Below, in pieces: positions 44,102 through 52,920 of a stretch of 64,000 bases of DNA. Source of the stretch: Tardiphaga sp. 709 (GTDB taxonomy: Bacteria > Pseudomonadota > Alphaproteobacteria > Rhizobiales > Xanthobacteraceae); NCBI RefSeq assembly GCF_032401055.1, contig NZ_CP135529.1, forward strand, positions 2,294,001 to 2,358,000. Reading direction: 5' to 3'. A model generated the notes under the pieces. It was not told where the DNA came from. It saw only the letters and a program-made list of their open reading frames with translations, and did no database searches. The first letter of the stretch is position 1; each line of letters begins with the position of its first letter. A program made the translations under genes and the position numbers.

Positions 44102-45310
44102 ATGAGCATTATTCCCGCTTCGGTTCCACGGCTTCCCATGGTGCGATTACAACGCTATCCGCGCATGGTCGTCGTCGTCATCGTGTCGCTACTATTCCTA
44201 GGCGGCGGATTGATGGTGCACGCCGAATCGCAGATCCAGGTGCTCGGACTGCTGGCCGCCTTTCTAGTCGTATTCGCGTTTGCCGACCGCACCGGCGTCG
44301 GCCAGGAGATCTCGGCTATCTGCAGTGACTACGGCGGTTTCGCCAATGCAATCGCCCTGATCGGAGCACTGGCGATAGCCGCAACATTTCGCGAAGAGCA
44401 CTACACGTTGCTAATGCTCGCTACGGTGGCGCTGTTCGCCACCGCCTGCATCGGCCTAAATTTGCAGCTGGCATTTGCTGGGGTCGTCAATTTCGCCGGC
44501 GCCGCTTTTTTTGTCATCGGCTCCTATACGGCGGCCGTTCTGACTGCGTATGCCAGCATCCCGCATCTCGCCATTATCGTCGTCGGCGGGCTTGTCACCG
44601 GGGTGCTCGGCGTCGTCCTGCTGCTGCCGGTGTTGCGCACCCGCGGCCATTATGCGGCGCTCGTCACCATCGCCTTCGGACTGCTACTACGTACATTGCT
44701 GGAGGTGAACGATACGTTCGGTGGTCCGCAGGGCATGAAGATCAGAAGTTTCTCTCTCTTCGGTTTCGATTTCGGCCGCACGACCTCGCTCGGACCTTTG
44801 GACGTCTCCTTCTATCTTCCCTATGCGGTCCTCTCGATCGGGCTATTCGCGCTGGCTTTCACGCTTGTGCGAAGGATCGAACGTTCGTGGATCGGCGTGG
44901 CGCTCGATGCAGTGCGCAGCGACGAGACAGCCGCTTCGGTCTTCGGACTCTCGATCGCGCGCTGGAAGGTCCTCGCCTTCCTGATCGGCAATGCGATCAT
45001 CGGTGCCGCGGGCGCGGTCTACGGCATGATGAATGGCTTTGTGACACCGAACGGCGCCGGACTGGGTGAATCTCTGCTGTTGCTGTCGATCATCGTGCTC
45101 GGCGGACTCGGCAATTTCTGGGGCGCCGTGGTGGCTGCTATCGTCATTCTGGTCATTCCCGAGAAGCTGCAGGCAATCCAGGAATATCGGCTCCTGATTT
45201 TCGCGGTCCTCGTACTGTGCATCTTGCTCTTCCGGCCATCCGGCATTTTGCCGCGTCCGTTGCGGGATCTGTCGCGTTTCACGAGCACGACTGGTGCCGG
45301 GCATGAGTAA
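44102..45310 (+). CDS. ABC importer permease, LivM type
   Basis: About 402 residues. Two extra N-terminal membrane segments (VVVVIVSLLFLGGG, LGLLAAFLVVFAF) precede the LivM core (VNFAGAAFFVIGSYTAAVL, GGLGNFWGAVVAAIVIL). It starts 1 bp after the LivH stop and overlaps the next ATPase gene by 8 bp, so the importer genes are tightly coupled. Confidence 0.92.
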   Translation: MSIIPASVPRLPMVRLQRYPRMVVVVIVSLLFLGGGLMVHAESQIQVLGLLAAFLVVFAFADRTGVGQEISAICSDYGGFANAIALIGALAIAATFREEHYTLLMLATVALFATACIGLNLQLAFAGVVNFAGAAFFVIGSYTAAVLTAYASIPHLAIIVVGGLVTGVLGVVLLLPVLRTRGHYAALVTIAFGLLLRTLLEVNDTFGGPQGMKIRSFSLFGFDFGRTTSLGPLDVSFYLPYAVLSIGLFALAFTLVRRIERSWIGVALDAVRSDETAASVFGLSIARWKVLAFLIGNAIIGAAGAVYGMMNGFVTPNGAGLGESLLLLSIIVLGGLGNFWGAVVAAIVILVIPEKLQAIQEYRLLIFAVLVLCILLFRPSGILPRPLRDLSRFTSTTGAGHE

Positions 45311-46082
45311 CCTATTGCTTGCATGCGCCGGCCTGACCATGCGGTTCGACGGGCTGGTGGCGCTGGACGGTCTCGACATCGATATCCACAAAGGGGAGAC
45401 CATCGGTCTGGTCGGCCCCAACGGCTCGGGTAAGACCACGTTCTTTAACGTGATCACCGGGCTGTACACGCCTTCGGCCGGATCGGTGCACCTTGGGGAT
45501 ATGGACCTGTTCGCCAAGCCACCGCAGATGATCGGACGGGCTGGCGTCGCACGTACGTTCCAGCGCTCTCGATTGATGCTGGATCAAAGCGTGTTCGACA
45601 ACATCGCGGTCGGTGCGCTGTCACGTCTAGACCTTGGCCTTGTGACGAGCCTGTTTCGTCGCGGTCGTTGGCGCACCGAGCTTGACGCCATGATCGGCAA
45701 CGCGCAGGCGCTGGCGTGCCGCTTTAATCCGCACATTGCCGATCGGCTGTTCCAGCCGGCAGGCGCTTTCACCATGATTGATCGTCGCCGCATCGAGATT
45801 TGCCGCGCATTGATCGGGGCGCCGCGCCTGTTGCTGCTCGACGAGCCATCCGCCGGTATGACGCACGACGAGACTCGGCAGCTGATGGACGACCTGTTGG
45901 CGTTCCGCGCCGAGATGCCGGACCTCGCGGTTATTCTGGTCGAACACGAAATGGACGTCATCCGCAGGGTGTCCGATCGCTGCGTGGTCCTGAATTTCGG
46001 GCGCAAGATCTTCGAGGGACCGTTCGATGGTCTCATCGCCAATGCTCAGGTTCAGACAGCTTATCTGGGGGCAAGTGCATGA
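45303..46082 (+). CDS. ABC importer ATPase, LivG type
   Basis: About 259 residues. Walker A GPNGSGKTTF, Walker B LLLLDEPSAGM and H-switch VEHEMDVIRR are intact. The signature region reads AGAFTMIDRRRIEICRAL, without a recognisable LSGGQ/LSYGQ core. ATG 45303 is preferred to a GTG at 45294. The degenerate signature may mean asymmetric ATP sites, with the partner LivF carrying the canonical one. Confidence 0.9.
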   Translation: MSNLLLACAGLTMRFDGLVALDGLDIDIHKGETIGLVGPNGSGKTTFFNVITGLYTPSAGSVHLGDMDLFAKPPQMIGRAGVARTFQRSRLMLDQSVFDNIAVGALSRLDLGLVTSLFRRGRWRTELDAMIGNAQALACRFNPHIADRLFQPAGAFTMIDRRRIEICRALIGAPRLLLLDEPSAGMTHDETRQLMDDLLAFRAEMPDLAVILVEHEMDVIRRVSDRCVVLNFGRKIFEGPFDGLIANAQVQTAYLGASA

Positions 46083-46813
46083 GCACCTACACAGCGGCGA
46101 CCCGCCGCCTCTCGGTGATCGGCTTGACCGCCGGCTACGACAGGGCCGACGTTTTGAAGAACGTCAGCGTGGAGGCCAGACCGGGCAAGGTCACGTGCAT
46201 TCTCGGCGCCAATGGCGCCGGCAAGAGCACGCTTATCCGGACGGTTCTAGGTCTGAACCGGGTGCGGAAGGGTGAGGTCTTTTTCGGCGGCGACGCGATC
46301 GCCAATATGCCGACCCACAAGATCGCCGCTCTCGGAATCGCGACCGTGCCCGAGGGCAACCGGGTTCTGCCGCGCATGACCGTGCTCGACAATCTTAAGG
46401 TGGGCGGTCTTTTGGTGCGCGACAACAGGCGAGTTGCCGCCCGCATGGAAGAGTTATTCGAGACCTTCCCGCGCCTCAAGGAGCGGCGGAGCCAGCTCGC
46501 AGGGACGCTATCGGGAGGCGAACGATCGATGTTGTCGATTGCGCGCGGGCTGATGACGGATCCGGAACTGGTGGTGTTCGACGAACCGTCCCTCGGTCTG
46601 TCGCCGCTTTTCGTTTCAGAAGTATTCGGGATCGTGCGGCGGCTCAAGACGGCCGGGCTATCGATCCTGTTGGTCGAGCAGAATGTACGGCAGACGCTGG
46701 ATGTCGCCGACTACGGCTACGTACTAGTCCAGGGCCAAGTGGTGGCAGAGGGCGACGCGGACGCGCTCAAGCAGAACTCTGAGCTGCATAAGGCTTACTT
46801 CGGTGTGCACTAA
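46079..46813 (+). CDS. ABC importer ATPase, LivF type
   Basis: About 244 residues starting at ATG 46079, which overlaps the LivG stop (ATGA). Walker A GANGAGKSTLIR, signature LSGGERSMLSIARGL, Walker B LVVFDEPSLGLSP and switch LLVEQNVRQTL are all canonical. The last importer gene; aldoxime dehydratase starts 24 bp later. Confidence 0.93.
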   Translation: MSTYTAATRRLSVIGLTAGYDRADVLKNVSVEARPGKVTCILGANGAGKSTLIRTVLGLNRVRKGEVFFGGDAIANMPTHKIAALGIATVPEGNRVLPRMTVLDNLKVGGLLVRDNRRVAARMEELFETFPRLKERRSQLAGTLSGGERSMLSIARGLMTDPELVVFDEPSLGLSPLFVSEVFGIVRRLKTAGLSILLVEQNVRQTLDVADYGYVLVQGQVVAEGDADALKQNSELHKAYFGVH

Positions 46814-46836
46814 GCAAATAGATGGGGAGGAGTAAA

Positions 46837-47889
46837 ATGGGACTTCAAGTTTACGATCGGGTCAATCCGCTGCGGAAGCCCAAAGGGTTCGAGCCAGTGG
46901 TCCAGCGCTGGTCCGCGGGCTTTATGAACAGCTGTGACACACTCTGCGTAGCTTTCCACGGAATCCAGGGCAAGGACGCCGCGAGCGTCTACGCGTCGCC
47001 GTTTTTCCGTTGGATTGAGGACGCGGTCGCGCTGCCGAGCGGCCCCACCGTCCACGACCATGCCTGGTTCATCGATCCGAACGGCCTTTATACGCACATC
47101 GTCGCCGCCTATTGGGTAGATCAGCAGCGTCGCAATACCTGGATCAACGATCCGCTTGTAGCAGGCTGGTGGAGCGACACCGCACGCCTGAAGGAGCCGA
47201 ACGGTTACTTCCGGGAGAGCGTGACGGTGCCGGTGGAAAGACAGGAGACGTTGTACTGGCAGGACTATCCTGCCGGCCTGAGTAGATCCGATGATGTGGC
47301 GGTATACCCAACGCCCTACTGTGGATACTATGGGGCAATGCGCGATCGCATCCCGTTGGCTGCGGTGGATGCCTTAGCGCCGGCCTACGGCGATCTGCCG
47401 GCGTCGAAAGAACGCAGCACTCGCTCGGCGCGGTGGCGCATCGTGACGCCACACAATTTCGCTATGATCCGCTCGGCGGCGTTTTGGGGTCGATGCGATC
47501 CGAGCCAGACCGAGGACTATATGCGCGACCTGCGCGCTCCGCTGGAACGAGGCATGGACTATCTGCGCGAAAGTCCGACAGCGACTGGATGTTGTTCTTT
47601 GCGATTCCAGCAGACATGCGACCCCACAGGCGTTCCCGCACTCGAAACACACGCGCTGGGATATTTTCTGTCGTTGGGCCACATGGAAAACTGGGCCGAA
47701 CGTCATGCTTCCCATGAGGCGATCTTCACGGCCGCGATCGCGCGCTATCGCAAGTATGGCAAAGCCAATCAGCTGCGTACCTGGCATGAGGTCTTCGTGT
47801 TGCCGGAGCAGGGGCAAATCTTTGAGTACGTCAATTGCGCCCCTGGCACCGGAATCTCAGGCTATTTCGAGGCCGAGCAATTGAGGTAG
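46837..47889 (+). CDS. Aldoxime dehydratase (haem-containing, phenylacetaldoxime dehydratase family)
   Basis: About 350 residues, the family length. Conserved segments are QYWxDYPAGL-like QETLYWQDYPAGL, TPHNFAMIRSAAFWGRCDPSQ, HMENWAERHASHEAIF (the His region near 280-293 expected to hold the haem ligand) and TWHEVFVLPEQGQIFEYVNC (His near 317, catalytic region). It dehydrates R-CH=N-OH to a nitrile using ferrous haem. GGGGAGGAG precedes ATG 46837, and the in-frame GTG-like extension from 46822 is not needed. It ends an operon with an ABC importer, and a nitrilase gene lies 580 bp downstream, completing aldoxime to acid. Confidence 0.9.
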   Translation: MGLQVYDRVNPLRKPKGFEPVVQRWSAGFMNSCDTLCVAFHGIQGKDAASVYASPFFRWIEDAVALPSGPTVHDHAWFIDPNGLYTHIVAAYWVDQQRRNTWINDPLVAGWWSDTARLKEPNGYFRESVTVPVERQETLYWQDYPAGLSRSDDVAVYPTPYCGYYGAMRDRIPLAAVDALAPAYGDLPASKERSTRSARWRIVTPHNFAMIRSAAFWGRCDPSQTEDYMRDLRAPLERGMDYLRESPTATGCCSLRFQQTCDPTGVPALETHALGYFLSLGHMENWAERHASHEAIFTAAIARYRKYGKANQLRTWHEVFVLPEQGQIFEYVNCAPGTGISGYFEAEQLR

Positions 47890-48102
47890 TCGACGACATG
47901 TAGGGGATCTTCGGACAAGCTATTGTTCCGCCTACGAGCGATTTCCGGGGGTCGGATGAGCGGCTCGCTCTGCCGACCACCGAGGCGCGACGCAACGAGT
48001 TCATGAGCCTCTGCGCAATTTACCTGACACGGTGGTCGTCGCTGAAGAATCCACCCGACCCGGTAGCGCGCTCATCTGAGTAATGGCGCGCACCTTGAGC
48101 GA

Positions 48103-48320
48103 TTGAACTGGCGCAGAAACGTCAGCCTGCGCGGCGTTCAAGAATCTTTTGGGATAACGGTCGATTACCTATACGATTTGGAAACGATCGAAACAAATCG
48201 CGAAGCCTTCGTCGGAGAGGGCGTGGTCATACGATCGCTCCAGATTGATAGGCTGGTCGCGGACTCGTCGAGACGGGAGTTACTACCTGTGAAGCCCGTT
48301 TGCACCGCGCCACCGGCGAT
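48103..48320 (+). pseudogene. Possible remnant of a LysR-type effector domain
   Basis: An open frame reads ITVDYLYDLETIETNREAFVGEGVV then LVADSSRRELLPVKPV, which resembles the C-terminal quarter of a LysR regulator (the ...NREAFV.EG...LP.KP pattern). No HTH or ribosome-binding site is present. The similarity is weak and by eye only. If real, it may be the decayed original regulator of the aldoxime/nitrilase genes. Confidence 0.3.
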
Positions 48321-48357
48321 TTCCGTTTGCGAAAATTATCCGGGAGGCGGCTTCTGC

Positions 48358-48392
48358 GCACATCCAAGTGCAGAAATGCCTGATGGCCGCCC
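48358..48392 (+). promoter_or_regulatory. Shared 35-bp element, copy B
   Basis: Same layout as copy A at 41858: GCAC, eight bases, GCAGAAATGCCTRATGGCC (18 of 19 identical between copies), then CCC. It ends 79 bp before the nitrilase ATG. Confidence 0.6.
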
Positions 48393-48471
48393 TTTCGCGA
48401 TCGACTAAACTGGTTTCGATAATCCCAGCGCGGACCATTCTTTCCGGTCCTGCCCCCACTAGGAGCGCAGT

Positions 48472-49488
48472 ATGCAATCCCCCGTAAAGGTAGCGGCTGT
48501 CCACGCTGCGCCGGTGTTCCTCGATCGCGCTGCCACTACGGCGAAAGCGATTTCCATCATCAGGGAAGCCGCGAAGGGCGGAGCGCGGCTGATCGCATTC
48601 CCTGAGACTTTCATCCCTGCATTTCCTGTTTGGGCCGCATTGTGGGCGCCGATCGAAAACCACGATCTCTTTGTGACGATGGCCGAGCAGTCGGTCGCCA
48701 TCGACGGACCTGAAATGGCCGCATTGCGCAACGAAGCCAAAGCGCTCGGCGTCACGGTGTCGATGGGCATCAGCGAAAGCTCGCCCGCCAGCGTCGGCTT
48801 GATCTGGAACAGCAACGTCCTAATCGGACCTGACGGCGCATTGCTCAACCATCACCGCAAACTGGTGCCGACGTTCTACGAGAAGCTCATCTGGGCTGCC
48901 GGTGACGGTGCTGGCCTTTGCGTCGTAGATACACCGGCCGGCCGTGTCGGCAACCTAATCTGCGGCGAAAACACCAATCCGCTCGCACGTTACACCCTAA
49001 TGGCTCAGGCGGAGCAGATCCACATTTCGAGCTGGCCCCCGATGTGGCCTACTCGTCGGCCCAGTGCCGGAGGCAATTTCAATAACGTGGCCGCCAACCG
49101 CATCCGAGCCAGCGCCCATTCCTTTGAAGCGAAGGCGTTCGGCATCATCACGGCCGGTTACATGGACGCGGCAATGCGGGATTACCTAGTTGCGCGTGAT
49201 CCGTCGGTCATCGACGTGATTGATCAAACGCAGCGTGCCGCGAGCTTCTTCGTCGATCCGACGGGTGAGATACTCGGCGATTCCCTTCAGGACGAAGAAG
49301 GAATCGCGTACGCCGACTTTGATCTGCGCCGCTGTATCGAGCCGAAGCAATTCCATGACGTCGTCGGGTACTATAATCGGTTCGACGTCTTTGATTTGAC
49401 GGTCAACCGAAAACGCATCGTGCCGGCGACTTTCGTTGATGGTCCTCTTACCCGCTTGGCTGAGCTTGGGCCGCCGGTCGAGCCCTAA
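48472..49488 (+). CDS. Nitrilase
   Basis: 338 residues of the carbon-nitrogen hydrolase superfamily with the nitrilase catalytic triad: Glu45 in FPETFIPAFPVW, Lys130 in HHRKLVPT and Cys164 in LICGENTN. FPVWAALWAP and WPPMWP are typical of aryl/arylacetonitrilases rather than amidases. AGGAG lies six bases before the ATG. It would hydrolyse the nitrile made by the aldoxime dehydratase straight to a carboxylic acid and ammonia; no amidase or nitrile hydratase is nearby. Phenylacetonitrile or indole-3-acetonitrile are plausible substrates. Confidence 0.93.
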   Translation: MQSPVKVAAVHAAPVFLDRAATTAKAISIIREAAKGGARLIAFPETFIPAFPVWAALWAPIENHDLFVTMAEQSVAIDGPEMAALRNEAKALGVTVSMGISESSPASVGLIWNSNVLIGPDGALLNHHRKLVPTFYEKLIWAAGDGAGLCVVDTPAGRVGNLICGENTNPLARYTLMAQAEQIHISSWPPMWPTRRPSAGGNFNNVAANRIRASAHSFEAKAFGIITAGYMDAAMRDYLVARDPSVIDVIDQTQRAASFFVDPTGEILGDSLQDEEGIAYADFDLRRCIEPKQFHDVVGYYNRFDVFDLTVNRKRIVPATFVDGPLTRLAELGPPVEP

Positions 49489-49523
49489 TGCGAGCCGAGC
49501 TGACGATTATCGCGGTGCGGCTT

Positions 49524-49549
49524 GAGGCTTACTGTAAGACCTCGCTTTT
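49524..49549 (+). terminator. Possible terminator after nitrilase
   Basis: GAGGCTTAC/GTAAG-A-CCTC forms a stem with one bulge and a one-base gap, followed by GCTTTTG. It lies about 35 bp after the nitrilase stop. The stem is modest. Confidence 0.42.
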
Positions 49550-49602
49550 GCAACAACTTCTGGATTCTCATTTTATGCAGCGGTGATGGAAGGCTCGTTG
49601 TT

Positions 49603-50592
49603 CTACTGGCCAAAAACGCTGGGGCTCTCGGGCGGCAGGACAAGGTCTGACACAAGCTTCAATCTGAAAGAAAACGCATCTGAGCGCTCGACGATCTTAC
49701 GCGGACGGAACCGCCACGTTCGCTCCGCCCCTCGGGAACGGATAGACGAGCCGGAATTCAGATTCACCTCGGCGTCACCGGTCATTTGCAGCAAGGTACC
49801 ATTCTCAAATGACGGAAAGGTCAGCCCGGCCTTGCCGGTGACGAGAACATTGCCGAGCGTGTTGAAGAAATTGTTGCCCGCGTAGTCGGGTATCGTCAAC
49901 CAACCGTTCCGCGAGACATCGATAAAGCCCGGACATCCACCGCGATGCGATACATCGACCTGCCGTGCGCCATCTTTGCGTTCGCAGTACGACGCCACGA
50001 AGAACGTATCGGCACGTCCAATCATGGCGATATGCCGACCTTCAAGAGCCCTGAAGAACTCCGCCCTCTCATTCACAGGTGGGCTGCCCGCTTGAAGGGG
50101 AAGGTGATCACGCAAACGGATATGTTTCGCACAATTCCCAAAACTATGTTCGATTCCAATATCGAAACCATTGCGCGAGGATTCCACGATCCATCCATTC
50201 GCTCGATTGCGTCGTCCAGTATCGAGCTGGATTCCGAGTGCAGCAACGGCGTTTCCATTCGACAGCCCCGACTGCGCAGGATCTAGGAGCCGCTCATCGG
50301 CCTCGATATGGAGGGTCCGCTCATTTTCGACCCTGATGAACCCGACGCTTCCCTCACGTAAGGTGGACCAGGGCAACCCTTGCCCATCCACCGCGCCTAG
50401 AACGAGATATCGGAGACCGGCAAAAAACTCTCGGTGTTGCCCGGTCAGATGGTCACGGACGACCTGTCGGCCTCGCGATTCCATGCGCTCGGCAACGCCT
50501 AGGGCGCGTTGCAATGCGAGCTCTCCGCCATGCCAGGGCGAACGCCCTAGCCTCTCGAGCATTGTCGTACTCGCCAATGGATGTTCCGACAT
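49603..50592 (-). CDS. Pyridoxamine 5'-phosphate oxidase-like flavin-binding family protein
   Basis: About 329 residues. A split-barrel domain in the C-terminal half contains MIGRADTFFVASYCERKDGARQVDVSHRGG and LTIPDYAGNNFFNTLGNVL, typical of the PNPOx-related FMN-binding proteins often fused or paired with ferredoxin reductases. The N-terminal half is a second, weaker barrel (RYLVLGAVDGQGLPWSTLR). The start is ATG 50592 with GAGGA overlapping the upstream GST stop, so the pair is coupled. The substrate is unknown. Confidence 0.85.
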   Translation of the reverse strand: MSEHPLASTTMLERLGRSPWHGGELALQRALGVAERMESRGRQVVRDHLTGQHREFFAGLRYLVLGAVDGQGLPWSTLREGSVGFIRVENERTLHIEADERLLDPAQSGLSNGNAVAALGIQLDTGRRNRANGWIVESSRNGFDIGIEHSFGNCAKHIRLRDHLPLQAGSPPVNERAEFFRALEGRHIAMIGRADTFFVASYCERKDGARQVDVSHRGGCPGFIDVSRNGWLTIPDYAGNNFFNTLGNVLVTGKAGLTFPSFENGTLLQMTGDAEVNLNSGSSIRSRGAERTWRFRPRKIVERSDAFSFRLKLVSDLVLPPESPSVFGQ

Positions 50593-50602
50593 CGTGCGAT
50601 CC

Positions 50603-51214
50603 TCACGACGGGGTCCTGAGGCCAACCGCAGTTTCTACGAAGGGGAAGAAATTGGGCAGTCCCTCGACGCGTGCTAGCCAAGATTGGATGTGGGGGTAGC
50701 TAGACGTATCGACGTTGCCCTCCGGCGCGCGCGCGATGTAACTGTAGAGCGCTAGGTCGGCCAGGGTCGGACGGTCGAGCGCAACCCACTCTCGCTCCGT
50801 CAGCACGCCATCGATCGTGTTCAACACTTTGTGCGAGTTTTGAATGACCTGCTCAGCGCTTAGCGGGGCTTTGAAGATCGTAATTAGACGGGCAGCGCAT
50901 GGACCGTTCGCGATTTCGTTCGCCGCCACCGAAAGCCATCGTTGGACCGCAGCGGCACCAGTCGCGTCTTCCGGCAGCCAGTCGGTCCTACCGTGCTTCT
51001 TGGCCAGATACACCAGTATGGCGTTCGAATCCGCGATGATTACATCGCCGTCGACCAGTACCGGCACCTGCCCAAATGGATTGATTTTCAAAAACGTGGG
51101 TTCGCGGTTGGCTCCTTGAGCAACAGCGATCAGTTCGCAGTCCTCCCCGATGATCGACAAAAAAAGACGGACCCGGTGGGAATGTCCGGACAAAGGTCGA
51201 TGATACAGTTTCAT
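50603..51214 (-). CDS. Glutathione S-transferase family protein
   Basis: 203 residues. An N-terminal thioredoxin-like domain (KLYHRPLSGHSHRVRLFLS; GQVPVLVDGDVIIADSNAILVYLA, with the cis-Pro and Asp-Ser glutathione site) is followed by an all-helical C-terminal domain with LADLALYSY. It is co-transcribed with the split-barrel protein. It could detoxify an electrophile. A maleylpyruvate-isomerase role (GST zeta type) for the gentisate pathway is conceivable, but the SSCSWRVR-like zeta motif is absent and the gene is 31 kb away. Confidence 0.9.
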   Translation of the reverse strand: MKLYHRPLSGHSHRVRLFLSIIGEDCELIAVAQGANREPTFLKINPFGQVPVLVDGDVIIADSNAILVYLAKKHGRTDWLPEDATGAAAVQRWLSVAANEIANGPCAARLITIFKAPLSAEQVIQNSHKVLNTIDGVLTEREWVALDRPTLADLALYSYIARAPEGNVDTSSYPHIQSWLARVEGLPNFFPFVETAVGLRTPS

Positions 51215-51543
51215 AAATAGCTTCTTCTCATGCTCTGACGTTTTTCGCAGGTAAGAACCATAACCCGAGACGGTCGAGTGCAGAATACCGCCTTAGCGAA
51301 ATGCAGCCTTTCAAAATATGAAAGAATGCAAGTGGGCGGAGACACACCGCGCTGAACGAACGCTGAGCGGACGACGTATCCTGGTTATCTGTACAAATTC
51401 GACATGGTACGCCTGCTTGGCGACCCTGGTCGATCGGTGGACCAGTCGAGCCTGCCCGAGCAGACCAACCGGCTCATCCCTATCTGTTCGACGGACGGGC
51501 TCTCGGATGCGGTGACGCGGAGTCGCCACCTCGCTTGCCCGCG
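51215..51543. other. Intergenic, no gene seen
   Basis: About 330 bp upstream of the GST operon and downstream of the MFS gene. The part nearest the GST start is AT-rich and probably carries its promoter. No recognisable coding sequence or strong hairpin. Confidence 0.45.
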
Positions 51544-52797
51544 TTAGTTGCCCTTTCTATGCGGCCAGCAGATGTTCATCGTCAGGAAAAGCAGGGCGCC
51601 TATGGCCAGACTCGCAGCCGCGGTGCCGAGCGAGAACGCGAAGGCATGTGCATGGGAGAACTCACTCGCTGCAAAGGCGGCTACGGCCGCCGGCCCGAGT
51701 ATCTGTCCCATTCCGAACGCTGCCGTAAGCGCCCCCATCAACGCGGCCGAATGGTGTGGACGTAGATGCTTGGCTTCCTGCATGGCGTAGAACGTGATGA
51801 CCATGAAGGGGATTCCGACGAGAATGCTGCCGGCGATAAAACCTTCGAGCGACGGAAAGAAGAGGGTCAACGCAACCCCGAGTGATTGAATGGCATAGAG
51901 GCCCGCCAATGCAAGGCGGCGGTTCAATGTCCTCGGCGTCAGGATGGAAAGTGCCGAACCGATTGCGGCTCCGAACCCGACCAGTGGCCAGAACAGGTCT
52001 ATCCAAGGCGAGGAGCTCAGCGTGCTCCTGGCAATCACAGGCAGAAACGTAGCTGTGATTATATAGCCAAATCCGGCGAGACCGTATGCCAGAACGAAAA
52101 GTCCGATCTCAATGCTGTTCACCGATGGCTTCGTTGATACAATTGGCTCAACGGTCTCGAAGTGGGGATCGGTGCCCTGAAACGTCGTCCACACGCCCGC
52201 CGTGACTACGGCGCTGAGACCGGCAAAAAAGAGCCATCCGGACCCGGACGTGAAATGATTGCGAGCTAGTGCGCTGGCGGCGAGCCCCGAAATCACGATC
52301 CCGATGCCTGGCCCCATGAAAATTAGGCCGCCCAGCGTAGGTCGGTCATGGCGAGCCAGGTGTGTGAGACACCATCCTGACGTGAAGACGAGCACGTAGG
52401 CACTCCCGGCGCCCGCCAGGAGCCGGAGGGAAAGCCACAGACTCGGCACGGGGAAGGCCATAAGTCCGGTGAGCAGCGTAGTCAGCAACAACCCCCATCG
52501 GACGATACCTGCCGAGGGCGGACTTCGCTGCCACGACAGCCATCTGATGATCGAGGGTTGCGTGGCCGCAACCATCGCACCGAGCAGGTAGCCAACGTAA
52601 TTAGCCGTGGCCAGATGACTTCCGGATTGCAGATCGACCACCCCCTCGTGGAGCATCATCGGAAGCAATGGAGTGAACGCGAACCGACCGATCCCCATTG
52701 CGATCGAGAGGGATGCCCCTCCAACCAAGGCGACGACCCATGCTTTTGGCAAAATCGCTTCGTGCGCTTTCGATTGACTGAACGATGTCGTGGCCAT
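51544..52797 (-). CDS. MFS transporter, YbfB/YjiJ family
   Basis: 417 residues with twelve predicted membrane helices. The N-terminal ALVGGASLSIAMGIGRFAFTPLLPMM segment, with its GxGRFxxTPxLPxM pattern, is diagnostic of the YbfB/YjiJ group. Function in this family is poorly known; some members are presumed exporters or organic acid carriers. It follows the semialdehyde dehydrogenase gene by 123 bp on the same strand. Confidence 0.9.
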   Translation of the reverse strand: MATTSFSQSKAHEAILPKAWVVALVGGASLSIAMGIGRFAFTPLLPMMLHEGVVDLQSGSHLATANYVGYLLGAMVAATQPSIIRWLSWQRSPPSAGIVRWGLLLTTLLTGLMAFPVPSLWLSLRLLAGAGSAYVLVFTSGWCLTHLARHDRPTLGGLIFMGPGIGIVISGLAASALARNHFTSGSGWLFFAGLSAVVTAGVWTTFQGTDPHFETVEPIVSTKPSVNSIEIGLFVLAYGLAGFGYIITATFLPVIARSTLSSSPWIDLFWPLVGFGAAIGSALSILTPRTLNRRLALAGLYAIQSLGVALTLFFPSLEGFIAGSILVGIPFMVITFYAMQEAKHLRPHHSAALMGALTAAFGMGQILGPAAVAAFAASEFSHAHAFAFSLGTAAASLAIGALLFLTMNICWPHRKGN

Positions 52798-52920
52798 CGC
52801 TTCGTCCTTTCGTCGATCCGACAGTAAGTCAAAGATACTTCACGGCTCCGTGAGGAGTTCGTAGGCTTTCTATCCGGGCCGGATATGAGCAATCCGACCC
52901 GGGCGCTTATGGGCGGAGGT

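Larger units (their letters stand above)
47890..48471. other. Leader region of the nitrilase gene
   Basis: About 580 bp. It contains a possible regulator remnant (48103-48320) and copy B of the shared element. I see no intact gene. Confidence 0.5.
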
